Shown here in pieces: positions 7,600 through 13,307 of a stretch of DNA of 13,307 nucleotides. The notes under the pieces are model-generated. The model made no database searches and was not told the origin of the DNA. It was given only the letters and a program-made list of their open reading frames with translations. Origin of the DNA: Soonwooa sp023440705 (GTDB lineage Bacteria; Bacteroidota; Bacteroidia; Flavobacteriales; Weeksellaceae); the NCBI GenBank assembly GCA_023440705.1, contig JAEXRP010000035.1, positions 1 to 13,307 on the forward strand, in the 5' to 3' direction. The translations under genes and the position numbers were made by a program. Every line of letters starts with the position of its first letter. The first letter of the stretch is position 1.

Positions 7600-7751
7600 A
7601 CTTTTTTTGATTAAAGTTGTATTGCAGATTTTAGAAATCCTGATTTTATATTTTATATAAACTTTTATTAAAAACAATTAATATTTAATAATGATATGTT
7701 CAATTTATTAACACATCAAAACTTAAAATTAACATAGTTTATTATGGTTTG

Positions 7752-7775
7752 CATTGCAATGTTTAACATTAAACA
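7752..7775. repeat. Two adjoining palindromes, operator-like
   Basis: CATTGCAATG (7752-7761) is a perfect 10-bp palindrome. It overlaps by two bases a second perfect dyad, TGTTTAA-CA-TTAAACA (7760-7775), with 7-bp arms and a 2-bp centre. Neither is followed by a T-run, so they look more like dimeric protein-binding sites than terminators. They lie about 145 bp upstream of the FadL-type gene promoter and about 155 bp upstream of the ricT promoter. In DNA this AT-rich, chance dyads are possible. Confidence 0.35.
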
Positions 7776-7846
7776 AAATATTAAATAAATATAATGAAAC
7801 CCTAATCTATCCAGTATTTAAGATATATTTTAATCATAATTAAATT

Positions 7847-7877
7847 TAAACAAGCTTAAAAACTAAATGCTTGTTTA
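7847..7877. repeat. 9-bp inverted repeat upstream of the FadL-type gene
   Basis: TAAACAAGC (7847-7855) and GCTTGTTTA (7869-7877) are perfect inverted copies separated by 13 bp. The right arm is followed by GTTAATTTT, a weak T-rich stretch. No rightward gene ends upstream, so an ordinary gene-end terminator is not expected. It could be a regulator site about 40 bp upstream of the -7 element, or the end of a small untranslated RNA. Confidence 0.35.
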
Positions 7878-7919
7878 GTTAATTTTATAAAATTTTAACA
7901 TTCTTAAAAAAATAAATTT

Positions 7920-7927
7920 TATATTTG
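7920..7927 (+). promoter_or_regulatory. -7 promoter element of the FadL-SGNH operon
   Basis: TATATTTG matches TAnnTTTG exactly and lies 22 bp upstream of the ATG at 7950. A TTC at 7901-7903 lies 16 bp further upstream and could be a degenerate -33 box. The leader is short and AT-rich, without a Shine-Dalgarno sequence. Confidence 0.6.
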
Positions 7928-7949
7928 ACCATAATATAACATTACTTCT

Positions 7950-9185
7950 ATGAAAAAATTACTTATAACAACGGCTTTAGCAGCAGGTGTTTTATCATAC
8001 GCAGGTGGATTCCGAGTTTCGTTACAAGGAGTTAAACAACTTGCGATGGCACACACAAGTGCACATGCCGAAGATGCGAGTGTGACTTTCTTTAACCCTG
8101 CGGGTATGTCTTTCATCCCAGCTAAACTAAGCGTTGTTGCAGGTGGTTTCGGAGCCATAAATAAAGTGACTTTCCAAAATCTTTCTACGCTACAATCTAC
8201 GGAAACTGATAACCCAATTGGTACACCTTTGTATGCGGCTGTAGCCTATAAAGTAACAGATGACGTGTCATTAGGTTTTAACTTCGCAACACCATTTGGT
8301 AGCACCATTCAATGGCCAAGCACTTGGGAAGGCGCAGAAATGGTACAAAAAATGGAACTAAAGAGTTTCTATTTCCAACCAATGGTTTCTTTTAAACTTG
8401 CACCTTGGGCATCATTCGGAGCAAGCTATATCTACGCAAAAGGAAAAGTAGATTGGGACAAAGCAATTACTGGTTACGGAGGAAGTCTTAATATTAATGA
8501 TGAAAAAGCATCTGGATCTGGATATGGTTTTGGTTTTTATTTCCAACCAAACGACAAGTTAGATCTAAGTGTTGCTTACCGTTCTCCAATCGATATGAAA
8601 GCTAAAAACGGAACTGCAACATTCAACGTTCCAAAATCTTTATATCCAAATCTAGGTATTGACGCTAATGGTCAAGACAAATTTAAAGCAACTCTTCCGT
8701 TGGTTGACGAGTACACATTAGGAGCAACTTATAAAATTACACCTAAATGGTTAGTATCTGCTGACTTCAACTACACAGGTTGGTCAAGATACGAACGTCT
8801 TACTCTTGATTTTGAACATGCTCCAGTTGGCAATCAACCAAACGACCCAACAGTTTTGGTAACACCTAAGAACTTTAAAAACACTAAGACTTTCAGACTT
8901 GGTACACAATATATGTTTAATGACATGATTGCTGGTAGATTGGGAGCATATTATGATGAATCTCCTTATTCTAATGAAAACTTTATCCCAGAAACGCCAT
9001 CATTTAACTCTTATGTTATTACTGCGGGTCTTGGGTTCAAGTTCAACAAATTGGGTGTAGACATTGCTGGAGCTTACGCAATGCCACAAAGTCGTCAAGT
9101 TAACAACACGTATTATAACTTCGTTGGACAAGCAAAAGCGAAAGCTTACTACTTCGGTCTTGGTCTATCTTATAACGCGTTCTAA
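7950..9185 (+). CDS. OmpP1/FadL-family outer-membrane transport protein
   Basis: A 411-residue beta-barrel protein. A Sec signal peptide (MKKLLITTALAAGVLSYA, cleavage near residue 18) leads into GGFRVSLQGVKQLAMAHTSAH, then the family-typical EDASVTFFNPAGMS segment (41-54). NPAG near the mature N-terminus is characteristic of FadL/TodX proteins, whose N-terminus plugs a 14-stranded barrel and which bring long-chain fatty acids or other hydrophobic molecules across the outer membrane. The rest alternates aromatic and polar strands with loops and ends in YYFGLGLSYNAF, where the terminal Phe fits the signal recognised by the barrel-assembly machinery. Length is near the family norm of about 400-450. 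The substrate cannot be read from sequence. It is first in a two-gene operon with the SGNH lipoprotein, whose start lies 14 bp after its stop. The ATG is chosen because it begins the signal peptide and sits just behind a good promoter. Confidence 0.9.
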   Translation: MKKLLITTALAAGVLSYAGGFRVSLQGVKQLAMAHTSAHAEDASVTFFNPAGMSFIPAKLSVVAGGFGAINKVTFQNLSTLQSTETDNPIGTPLYAAVAYKVTDDVSLGFNFATPFGSTIQWPSTWEGAEMVQKMELKSFYFQPMVSFKLAPWASFGASYIYAKGKVDWDKAITGYGGSLNINDEKASGSGYGFGFYFQPNDKLDLSVAYRSPIDMKAKNGTATFNVPKSLYPNLGIDANGQDKFKATLPLVDEYTLGATYKITPKWLVSADFNYTGWSRYERLTLDFEHAPVGNQPNDPTVLVTPKNFKNTKTFRLGTQYMFNDMIAGRLGAYYDESPYSNENFIPETPSFNSYVITAGLGFKFNKLGVDIAGAYAMPQSRQVNNTYYNFVGQAKAKAYYFGLGLSYNAF

Positions 9186-9199
9186 AATTTTAAATCATT

Positions 9200-10720
9200 A
9201 TGAAAAAGATATTATTTTCACTATTTAGCATTTCTGCTTTATTAGCAACGCAAAGTTGTAAAACAGATTTTGACACTGACGTTACCGACGTTGTAGTAAC
9301 TAAAGGCGATGCAGATTTTACAAAATATATCGCATTAGGCAACTCACTTACTTCTGGTTATAGAGACAATGCATTATACTCTGATGGACAAAACGAATCT
9401 TATCCATCGATGATTGCACAACAAATGAAATTAGCTGGTGGCGGCGAATTCAAACAACCAATGATGCCAAATAACACTGGAGGATTCTCAAACCTTCCAG
9501 GCTTTGGCGGGAAACTAAATCTTCAAGTTGTTAATGGAAGCTTAGCTCCTGTAGCAAGCAATCCTGGCGGAACATTAGATAATATTTCAGCAGGTGGACC
9601 TTACCAAAACATGGGAGTTCCTGGCGCAAAAGTAGCACATCTATTAGCTCCTGGCTACGGAAACCCGGCAGGCCTTGCATCTAATCCAGCAACAGCTAAC
9701 CCATACTTTACAAGATTTGCATCTAATGCTCAGACATCTGTTATAGCAGATTTCTTAGCTCAAAAACCAACATTTTTCTCTTTATGGATTGGGAACAATG
9801 ATGCACTCCTATATGCACTAGCGGGAGCTGACTCTTCTGTAGAAACATTAACACCAGCTGATCAATTTAAAACATATTACAATATGTTAATTGCACAAAT
9901 TGCGTCTACTAAAGCAAAAGGTGTTATTGCAAATATTCCTGATGTGACAACCATCCCTAATCTTACAACTGTTCCGTACAATCCTTTAACATCTTCTGTT
10001 CTAGGTGGAGGAAATATTGCAGTAGGTGAGGCTACAATTGACAAATTGAATGCAAACCTTTATGGTCCTTTAGTACAACTGTTAAAAGCTGTTGGTGGCG
10101 GCGACAGAATACAAATGCTAAGCAAAACGGCAGCTAATCCTCTTTTAATAAAGGACGAAAGTTTAAATAACCTAGGCCCAGCAATTACATATGCAGCAGC
10201 TAACTCTGGCAACCCAGTTTTAGCGGCATTAGCAACTTATCTTGGTGCTACTTACGGGCAAGCAAGACAAGCAAAAGCAAGCGACTTAATTCCATTAGCT
10301 ACAAAAAATGCAATTGGAACAGCAGAAGCAGGCGTTCCAGCAGATTTAAGTGCTAGAGGTATTGCATATCCTTTTGCAGATAAATATGTCCTTACATCAA
10401 CTGAAGTTACTGAGGTTAACACTGCAATTGCTAGTTACAATGAAACAATTAAAGCTGCAGCAACCGCTAATGGCTATGCTTTCGTGGATGCTAATGCAAA
10501 AATGAAAGAATTGGCACAAAAATCAGGTATCCAATGGAATGGAGTTAAATACACTGCAACATTTGTAACTGGTGGAGCATTTTCCCTTGATGGTGTTCAC
10601 CTAACAGGTAGAGGCTACGCAATTGTTGCTAACGAATTCGTTAACGCAATTAACAAACAATACAAATCAACATTACCATTAGTAGATGTTAACAAGTATT
10701 CTGGCGTGAAATTCCCTTAA
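9200..10720 (+). CDS. SGNH/GDSL-family hydrolase lipoprotein
   Basis: A 506-residue exported lipoprotein. The signal peptide ends in LLATQSC, making C20 the likely lipidated residue. It is followed by KTDFDTD; an acidic stretch this close to the Cys resembles lipoprotein surface-export signals of Bacteroidota, so it may face outward (inference). SGNH blocks are recognisable: ALGNSLTSGY (45-54, nucleophile S49), a Gly-containing block near NMGVPGAKVA (137-146), IGNND (197-201) with the oxyanion Asn, and DGVHLTGRGY (464-473) with D464 and H467 completing the triad. SGNH enzymes hydrolyse esters of lipids, acyl groups or acetylated sugars; the substrate here is unknown. The protein is much longer than a bare SGNH domain (about 200), with Gly/Pro/Asn-rich insertions at about 80-180 and an Ala-rich insertion at about 310-430. 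It shares an operon with the FadL-type channel, which hints at a lipid substrate. A terminator follows. Confidence 0.88.
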   Translation: MKKILFSLFSISALLATQSCKTDFDTDVTDVVVTKGDADFTKYIALGNSLTSGYRDNALYSDGQNESYPSMIAQQMKLAGGGEFKQPMMPNNTGGFSNLPGFGGKLNLQVVNGSLAPVASNPGGTLDNISAGGPYQNMGVPGAKVAHLLAPGYGNPAGLASNPATANPYFTRFASNAQTSVIADFLAQKPTFFSLWIGNNDALLYALAGADSSVETLTPADQFKTYYNMLIAQIASTKAKGVIANIPDVTTIPNLTTVPYNPLTSSVLGGGNIAVGEATIDKLNANLYGPLVQLLKAVGGGDRIQMLSKTAANPLLIKDESLNNLGPAITYAAANSGNPVLAALATYLGATYGQARQAKASDLIPLATKNAIGTAEAGVPADLSARGIAYPFADKYVLTSTEVTEVNTAIASYNETIKAAATANGYAFVDANAKMKELAQKSGIQWNGVKYTATFVTGGAFSLDGVHLTGRGYAIVANEFVNAINKQYKSTLPLVDVNKYSGVKFP

Positions 10721-10749
10721 TCCAAAAGACACCAATTATTCTTTATAAA

Positions 10750-10786
10750 AATAAACCACTTGACTTATCGAGTGGTTTATTTTTTA
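10750..10786 (+). terminator. Intrinsic terminator of the FadL-SGNH operon
   Basis: An 11-bp perfect stem (AATAAACCACT/AGTGGTTTATT, 10750-10760 with 10771-10781) closes a 10-nt loop and runs into a T-rich tail ending at 10786. It lies 30 bp after the SGNH stop codon. The tail directly adjoins the -7 promoter element of prs. Confidence 0.85.
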
Positions 10787-10787
10787 T

Positions 10788-10795
10788 TAAATTTG
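10788..10795 (+). promoter_or_regulatory. -7 promoter element of prs
   Basis: TAAATTTG matches TAnnTTTG exactly, 18 bp upstream of the prs ATG at 10814. The expected -33 region falls inside the right arm and loop of the preceding terminator hairpin, so terminator and promoter share DNA. No clear TTG is present at 17-20 bp spacing. Confidence 0.55.
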
Positions 10796-10813
10796 CAAAA
10801 AATAAAAAGTAAA

Positions 10814-11755
10814 ATGTCAGATCTACAACCCAGCTATCTATTTTCGACAAGAACAAGTAGAGTTTTAGCTGAAAAAATCGCAGAAAATTACGGTCAAGAA
10901 CTTGGTCACATCATTATTCAAGACTTTAGCGATGGCGAGTTCGAGCCTGTTTTAGAACAATCTGTAAGAGGAGGACGTGTATTTTTAATCGGTTCTACTT
11001 TCCCACCAGCAGACAATCTTTTAGAGCTTTTGTTAATGATTGACGCAGCTAAAAGAGCTTCTGCTAAAAACATTACTGTCGTACTTCCATATTACGGTTT
11101 GGCAAGACAAGACAGAAAGGACAAACCAAGAGCACCAATTGGCGCAAAACTAGTAGCGAATCTTCTAACCGCTGCAGGCGCAACAAGAATTATGACAATG
11201 GATTTACACGCTGATCAAATCCAAGGTTTCTTCGAAATTCCTGTTGATCACCTTTATGCTTCTACAATTTTTGTAGACTACATCCAGTCACTTAATCTTG
11301 ATGATTTAACAATTGCTTCACCGGATATGGGGGGTGCAAAAAGAGCAAAAAACTACGCAAGTCATTTAGGAGCTGAAGTTGTTATTTGTTATAAGGAAAG
11401 AAAAAAAGCTAACGTTGTTGAAGAGATGTTATTAATTGGTGATGTAACCAACAAAAACGTTATCCTTATTGACGATATGATTGACACCGCAGGTACACTT
11501 TGCAAAGCGGCTGACATCCTAATGGAAAAGGGTGCAAAATCTGTGAGAGCTATTGCAACACATCCAGTTTTATCAGGAAAAGCTTATGATAATATCCAGA
11601 ATTCTCAAATTTCGGAAGTTATCGTGACAGATTCTATTCCTATTAAAGAAGGTTTATCATCAAAAATAAAAGTATTGAGCTGTGCACCACTTTTCGCTGA
11701 CGTTATGAAAAGTGTACACGAGCATCATTCTATTAGTGATAAATTTATCATCTAA
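10814..11755 (+). CDS. prs: Ribose-phosphate pyrophosphokinase (PRPP synthetase)
   Basis: A 313-residue cytoplasmic enzyme that makes PRPP from ribose 5-phosphate and ATP for purine, pyrimidine, histidine, tryptophan and NAD synthesis. Class I motifs are intact: QDFSDGEFEP (36-45), VVLPYYGLARQDRKDKPRAP (89-108), TMDLHADQIQGFF (128-140, with H132), SPDMGG (169-174), the flexible loop around KERKKA (194-199), and the PRPP-binding loop DDMIDTAGT (220-228). The start at MSDLQPSYLFS gives the family's usual length. An in-frame ATG at 10760 would add 18 residues encoded inside the terminator hairpin and upstream of the promoter, so it is rejected. The neighbour downstream is ribosomal protein L25, and prs-L25 adjacency is common in bacteria; here each gene has its own promoter match. 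Confidence 0.97.
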   Translation: MSDLQPSYLFSTRTSRVLAEKIAENYGQELGHIIIQDFSDGEFEPVLEQSVRGGRVFLIGSTFPPADNLLELLLMIDAAKRASAKNITVVLPYYGLARQDRKDKPRAPIGAKLVANLLTAAGATRIMTMDLHADQIQGFFEIPVDHLYASTIFVDYIQSLNLDDLTIASPDMGGAKRAKNYASHLGAEVVICYKERKKANVVEEMLLIGDVTNKNVILIDDMIDTAGTLCKAADILMEKGAKSVRAIATHPVLSGKAYDNIQNSQISEVIVTDSIPIKEGLSSKIKVLSCAPLFADVMKSVHEHHSISDKFII

Positions 11756-11787
11756 AAATAAATATTTCGCATTTTCAGAAAATTCTG

Positions 11788-11795
11788 TATATTTG
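11788..11795 (+). promoter_or_regulatory. Promoter of the L25 gene (-7 element with candidate -33)
   Basis: TATATTTG is an exact TAnnTTTG match, 27 bp upstream of the L25 ATG at 11823. A TTC at 11766-11768 lies 19 bp upstream of it, a plausible -33 box. No terminator hairpin is evident between prs and L25, so read-through from prs may also contribute. Confidence 0.6.
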
Positions 11796-11822
11796 CACAC
11801 TTAAAATTTAAACATTTTTAAA

Positions 11823-12479
11823 ATGAAATCTATTACAATTCAAGGTACAAAAAGAGAAAACGTGGGCAAAAAGTCTACTAAAGCTTTACGTGATGCTGAA
11901 TTAGTTCCTTGTGTTGTTTACGGAGGTACAGAAACTTTGAACTTCTCTGCTGAAGAGAAAGCTTTCAAAGGATTAGTATATACTCCTGAAGCACACACGG
12001 TATCTATTGAGGTTGATGGTCAAACGATTGCTGCTGTACTTCAGGACATCCAGTTCCACCCAATTACTGACAAAATTTTACACGCTGACTTCTATCAATT
12101 AGCTGCTGACAAGCCAGTTATCATGGAAGTTCCTGTAAGAATTACAGGTCGTGCAAAAGGTGTTGTTTCTGGTGGTGTGTTAAGACAAACTTACCGTAAG
12201 TTGAAAGTTAAAGCTATCCCAGCTAACTTACCTGACGAAGTTGTTGTTGACGTTACACCTCTTAAAATTGGTAACAAACTTTATGTTGGTTCTATTAAGA
12301 ACGAACAATACACTTTCATGCACCCAGACAACGCGGTTATCGTAGCTGTTAAGATGTCTAGAAATGCAATGAAAGGTGGTGCTGCTGCTCAAGATGAAGA
12401 AGATGAAGAAGAAGCTGCAGAAGTTAGAGATCAAAATCCTGATGTACCTACAACAGAAGAGAAATCTACTGAAGCTTAA
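11823..12479 (+). CDS. rplY: 50S ribosomal protein L25, long CTC (general stress) form
   Basis: A 218-residue two-domain L25. Residues about 1-92 form the 5S rRNA-binding L25 domain (MKSITIQGTKRENVGKKSTK, then VPCVVYGG at 28-35 and the HADFYQL segment at 87-93). Residues about 95-185 form the CTC/TL5 beta domain (VPVRITGRAKGVVSGGVL, then LPDEVVVDVTPLKIGNKLYV). A strongly acidic Glu/Asp-rich tail follows from about 190, as is common in long L25 proteins. It binds 5S rRNA in the central protuberance of the large ribosomal subunit. It follows prs, as in many bacteria, but the gene after it is a GH3-family enzyme rather than the peptidyl-tRNA hydrolase (pth) often found there. It has its own promoter and a strong terminator. 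Confidence 0.95.
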   Translation: MKSITIQGTKRENVGKKSTKALRDAELVPCVVYGGTETLNFSAEEKAFKGLVYTPEAHTVSIEVDGQTIAAVLQDIQFHPITDKILHADFYQLAADKPVIMEVPVRITGRAKGVVSGGVLRQTYRKLKVKAIPANLPDEVVVDVTPLKIGNKLYVGSIKNEQYTFMHPDNAVIVAVKMSRNAMKGGAAAQDEEDEEEAAEVRDQNPDVPTTEEKSTEA

Positions 12480-12510
12480 TATTCTTTTAAAGAATTTTAT
12501 TCTAAATATA

Positions 12511-12539
12511 AAACCTGTAGCAATGCTGCAGGTTTTTTT
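12511..12539 (+). terminator. Intrinsic terminator after the L25 gene
   Basis: An 11-bp stem with one G-T wobble (AAACCTGTAGC with GCTGCAGGTTT, 12511-12521 with 12525-12535) closes a 3-nt AAT loop and is followed by a run of T through 12539. It lies about 30 bp after the L25 stop codon. A short AT palindrome (12481-12495) precedes it and adds little. Confidence 0.9.
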
Positions 12540-12595
12540 GTTTTAAAAATCTTGTTAAATCTAATTTTCAACTAACAAAATAGGCTCAAAATTAT

Positions 12596-12603
12596 TATAT
12601 TTG
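12596..12603 (+). promoter_or_regulatory. -7 promoter element very close to the GH3-family gene start
   Basis: TATATTTG matches TAnnTTTG exactly, but only five bases separate it from the ATG at 12609. Transcription would then start at or very near that ATG, implying a leaderless message or use of the next in-frame ATG at 12624. No convincing -33 box is seen at standard spacing. Confidence 0.45.
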
Positions 12604-12608
12604 TTGAT

Positions 12609-13307
12609 ATGGCGACCAAAGCAATGTTTAACACCGTAGTTAACTGGTTTATTCGACAACGAATAGACCAAATCAATAATTTTATAGATCATCCTATAGA
12701 AACTCAAAAAGGTGTTTTATTCTCGCAATTGTTTCACGCCGAAGATACTGTTTACGGGAAAAATTATGGTTTTAAAGATATTTCGAATTATCGAGATTTT
12801 CAAAACAATGTCCCAATTGTAACCTACGAAGATTACGAGCCTTATATCGAAAAAGCTCGCCAAGGCATGAAGGATATTATCTGGCCTGGACAAATTAAAC
12901 ATTTTGCAAAATCTTCTGGGACAACTAATGCGAAAAGCAAATTCATTCCTATTTCTGATGAAAGTCTCGAAGATTGTCATTATAAAGCTGGGAAAGATTT
13001 AATATCGATTTATGTCAACAACCATCCAGAAAGTGGTTTATTCCAACATAAAAATTTAAGACTTGGCGGAAGTTCAGAAATGTATCAAAACTTCAATACA
13101 AAATTTGGTGATCTTTCTGCAATTCTTATTGAAAACTTACCTTTTTGGGTAGAAATCATCAATACGCCAAGCAAAAAAGTATCATTAATGTCCGAATGGG
13201 AAAGCAAGCTAAAAGCCATCGTTTCCGAAGTTGTTAAACAAGATGTCGGCAGTTTAACTGGCGTCCCGAGTTGGATGATGGTACTTCTACGTCGAGTTCT
13301 TCACGAC
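12609..13307 (+). CDS. GH3 auxin-responsive-promoter family protein (acyl-adenylating), N-terminal part
   Basis: The frame is open from the ATG at 12609 to the right edge, 233 codons, with no stop; the family is usually about 500 residues, so roughly the N-terminal half is seen. The call rests on family-like stretches: VVNWFIRQRIDQINNF at the start, FSQLFHAEDTVYGKNYGF (39-56), YEDYEPYIEKARQG (73-86) and the nucleotide-binding loop FAKSSGTTNAKSKFIPI (98-114), followed by TGVPSWMMVLL near 220. GH3 proteins belong to the ANL adenylating superfamily. Plant members join amino acids to auxin or jasmonate through an acyl-AMP; bacterial members are mostly uncharacterised, and their substrates are unknown. 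The start could instead be the ATG at 12624, given how close the promoter lies. It is separated from the L25 gene by a strong terminator, so it is a new transcription unit. Confidence 0.85.
   Translation, partial: MATKAMFNTVVNWFIRQRIDQINNFIDHPIETQKGVLFSQLFHAEDTVYGKNYGFKDISNYRDFQNNVPIVTYEDYEPYIEKARQGMKDIIWPGQIKHFAKSSGTTNAKSKFIPISDESLEDCHYKAGKDLISIYVNNHPESGLFQHKNLRLGGSSEMYQNFNTKFGDLSAILIENLPFWVEIINTPSKKVSLMSEWESKLKAIVSEVVKQDVGSLTGVPSWMMVLLRRVLHD

Larger units (their letters stand above)
7572..7949. other. 378-bp AT-rich divergent intergenic region
   Basis: This gap separates the leftward ricT operon from the rightward FadL-type gene. It holds a promoter element at each end and, in the middle, several inverted repeats: a 10-bp palindrome at 7752-7761, a 16-bp dyad at 7760-7775, and a 9-bp inverted repeat at 7847-7877. 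The hexamer TTAACA occurs at 7708, 7729, 7763 and 7895. I find no open reading frame with coding character and no recognisable RNA gene. The length exceeds what two flavobacterial promoters need, so regulator binding or a small RNA is possible but unproven. Confidence 0.6.

Noticed and set aside
7919..8158. A leftward 79-residue frame over the start of the FadL-type gene
   Set aside because: Antisense to the conserved NPAG region; no promoter or family resemblance.
10760..10813. An 18-residue N-terminal extension of prs
   Set aside because: It is encoded in the terminator hairpin and upstream of the promoter; the ATG at 10814 gives the normal family length.
12228..12980. Leftward frames opposite L25 (12228-12434) and the GH3 gene (12717-12980)
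   Set aside because: Antisense shadows of well-supported genes.
1..13307. Possible mobile element, defence island or RNA gene
   Set aside because: No transposase, integrase, paired terminal repeats, phage or nuclease genes, and no cloverleaf or rRNA sequence seen on either strand; gene content is mostly conserved housekeeping and envelope genes.

Overview
The window reads as ordinary low-GC chromosomal DNA of a Bacteroidota bacterium, most likely class Flavobacteriia and probably a Chryseobacterium-like member of the Weeksellaceae. The reasons are a gldH gliding lipoprotein gene between ricT and a class A penicillin-binding protein gene, lipoproteins with loose lipoboxes, A-rich leaders without strong Shine-Dalgarno sequences, and repeated exact matches to the flavobacterial -7 promoter element TAnnTTTG shortly upstream of genes. 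The genus is inference, since no marker RNA gene is present.

Layout. Bases 1-299 (+) hold the 3' end of a SPOR-domain protein. It meets, at a shared bidirectional terminator, a leftward gene (350-1624) for a polytopic membrane protein with glycosyltransferase-C-like features. Leftward genes continue with selO (1729-3270, protein AMPylase) and a tight three-gene operon read in the order ricT (6144-7571), gldH (5687-6151) and a PBP1A-type peptidoglycan synthase (3307-5679). A 378-bp AT-rich gap (7572-7949) separates these divergently from the rightward genes and carries a promoter at each end plus several inverted repeats. Rightward are an OmpP1/FadL-type outer-membrane transporter (7950-9185) with an SGNH-hydrolase lipoprotein 14 bp behind it (9200-10720), then prs (10814-11755), the CTC-type 50S ribosomal protein L25 gene (11823-12479), and a GH3-family adenylating enzyme (12609 to the right edge, incomplete).

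How the genes fit together. The leftward block is mainly envelope: RicT regulator, GldH of the gliding/type IX secretion apparatus, and a bifunctional cell-wall synthase. The FadL-type channel and the adjacent lipoprotein esterase could form a lipid hydrolysis and uptake pair (inference). prs and L25 are housekeeping genes for PRPP synthesis and 5S rRNA binding.

No mobile element, CRISPR array, tRNA, rRNA, phage gene or recognisable defence system is visible. I do not see a clear undescribed system. The items most worth a second look are the terminator hairpin abutting the selO start codon, the FadL-SGNH pair, the RicT architecture, the palindromes at 7752-7775, and the near-leaderless GH3 gene.
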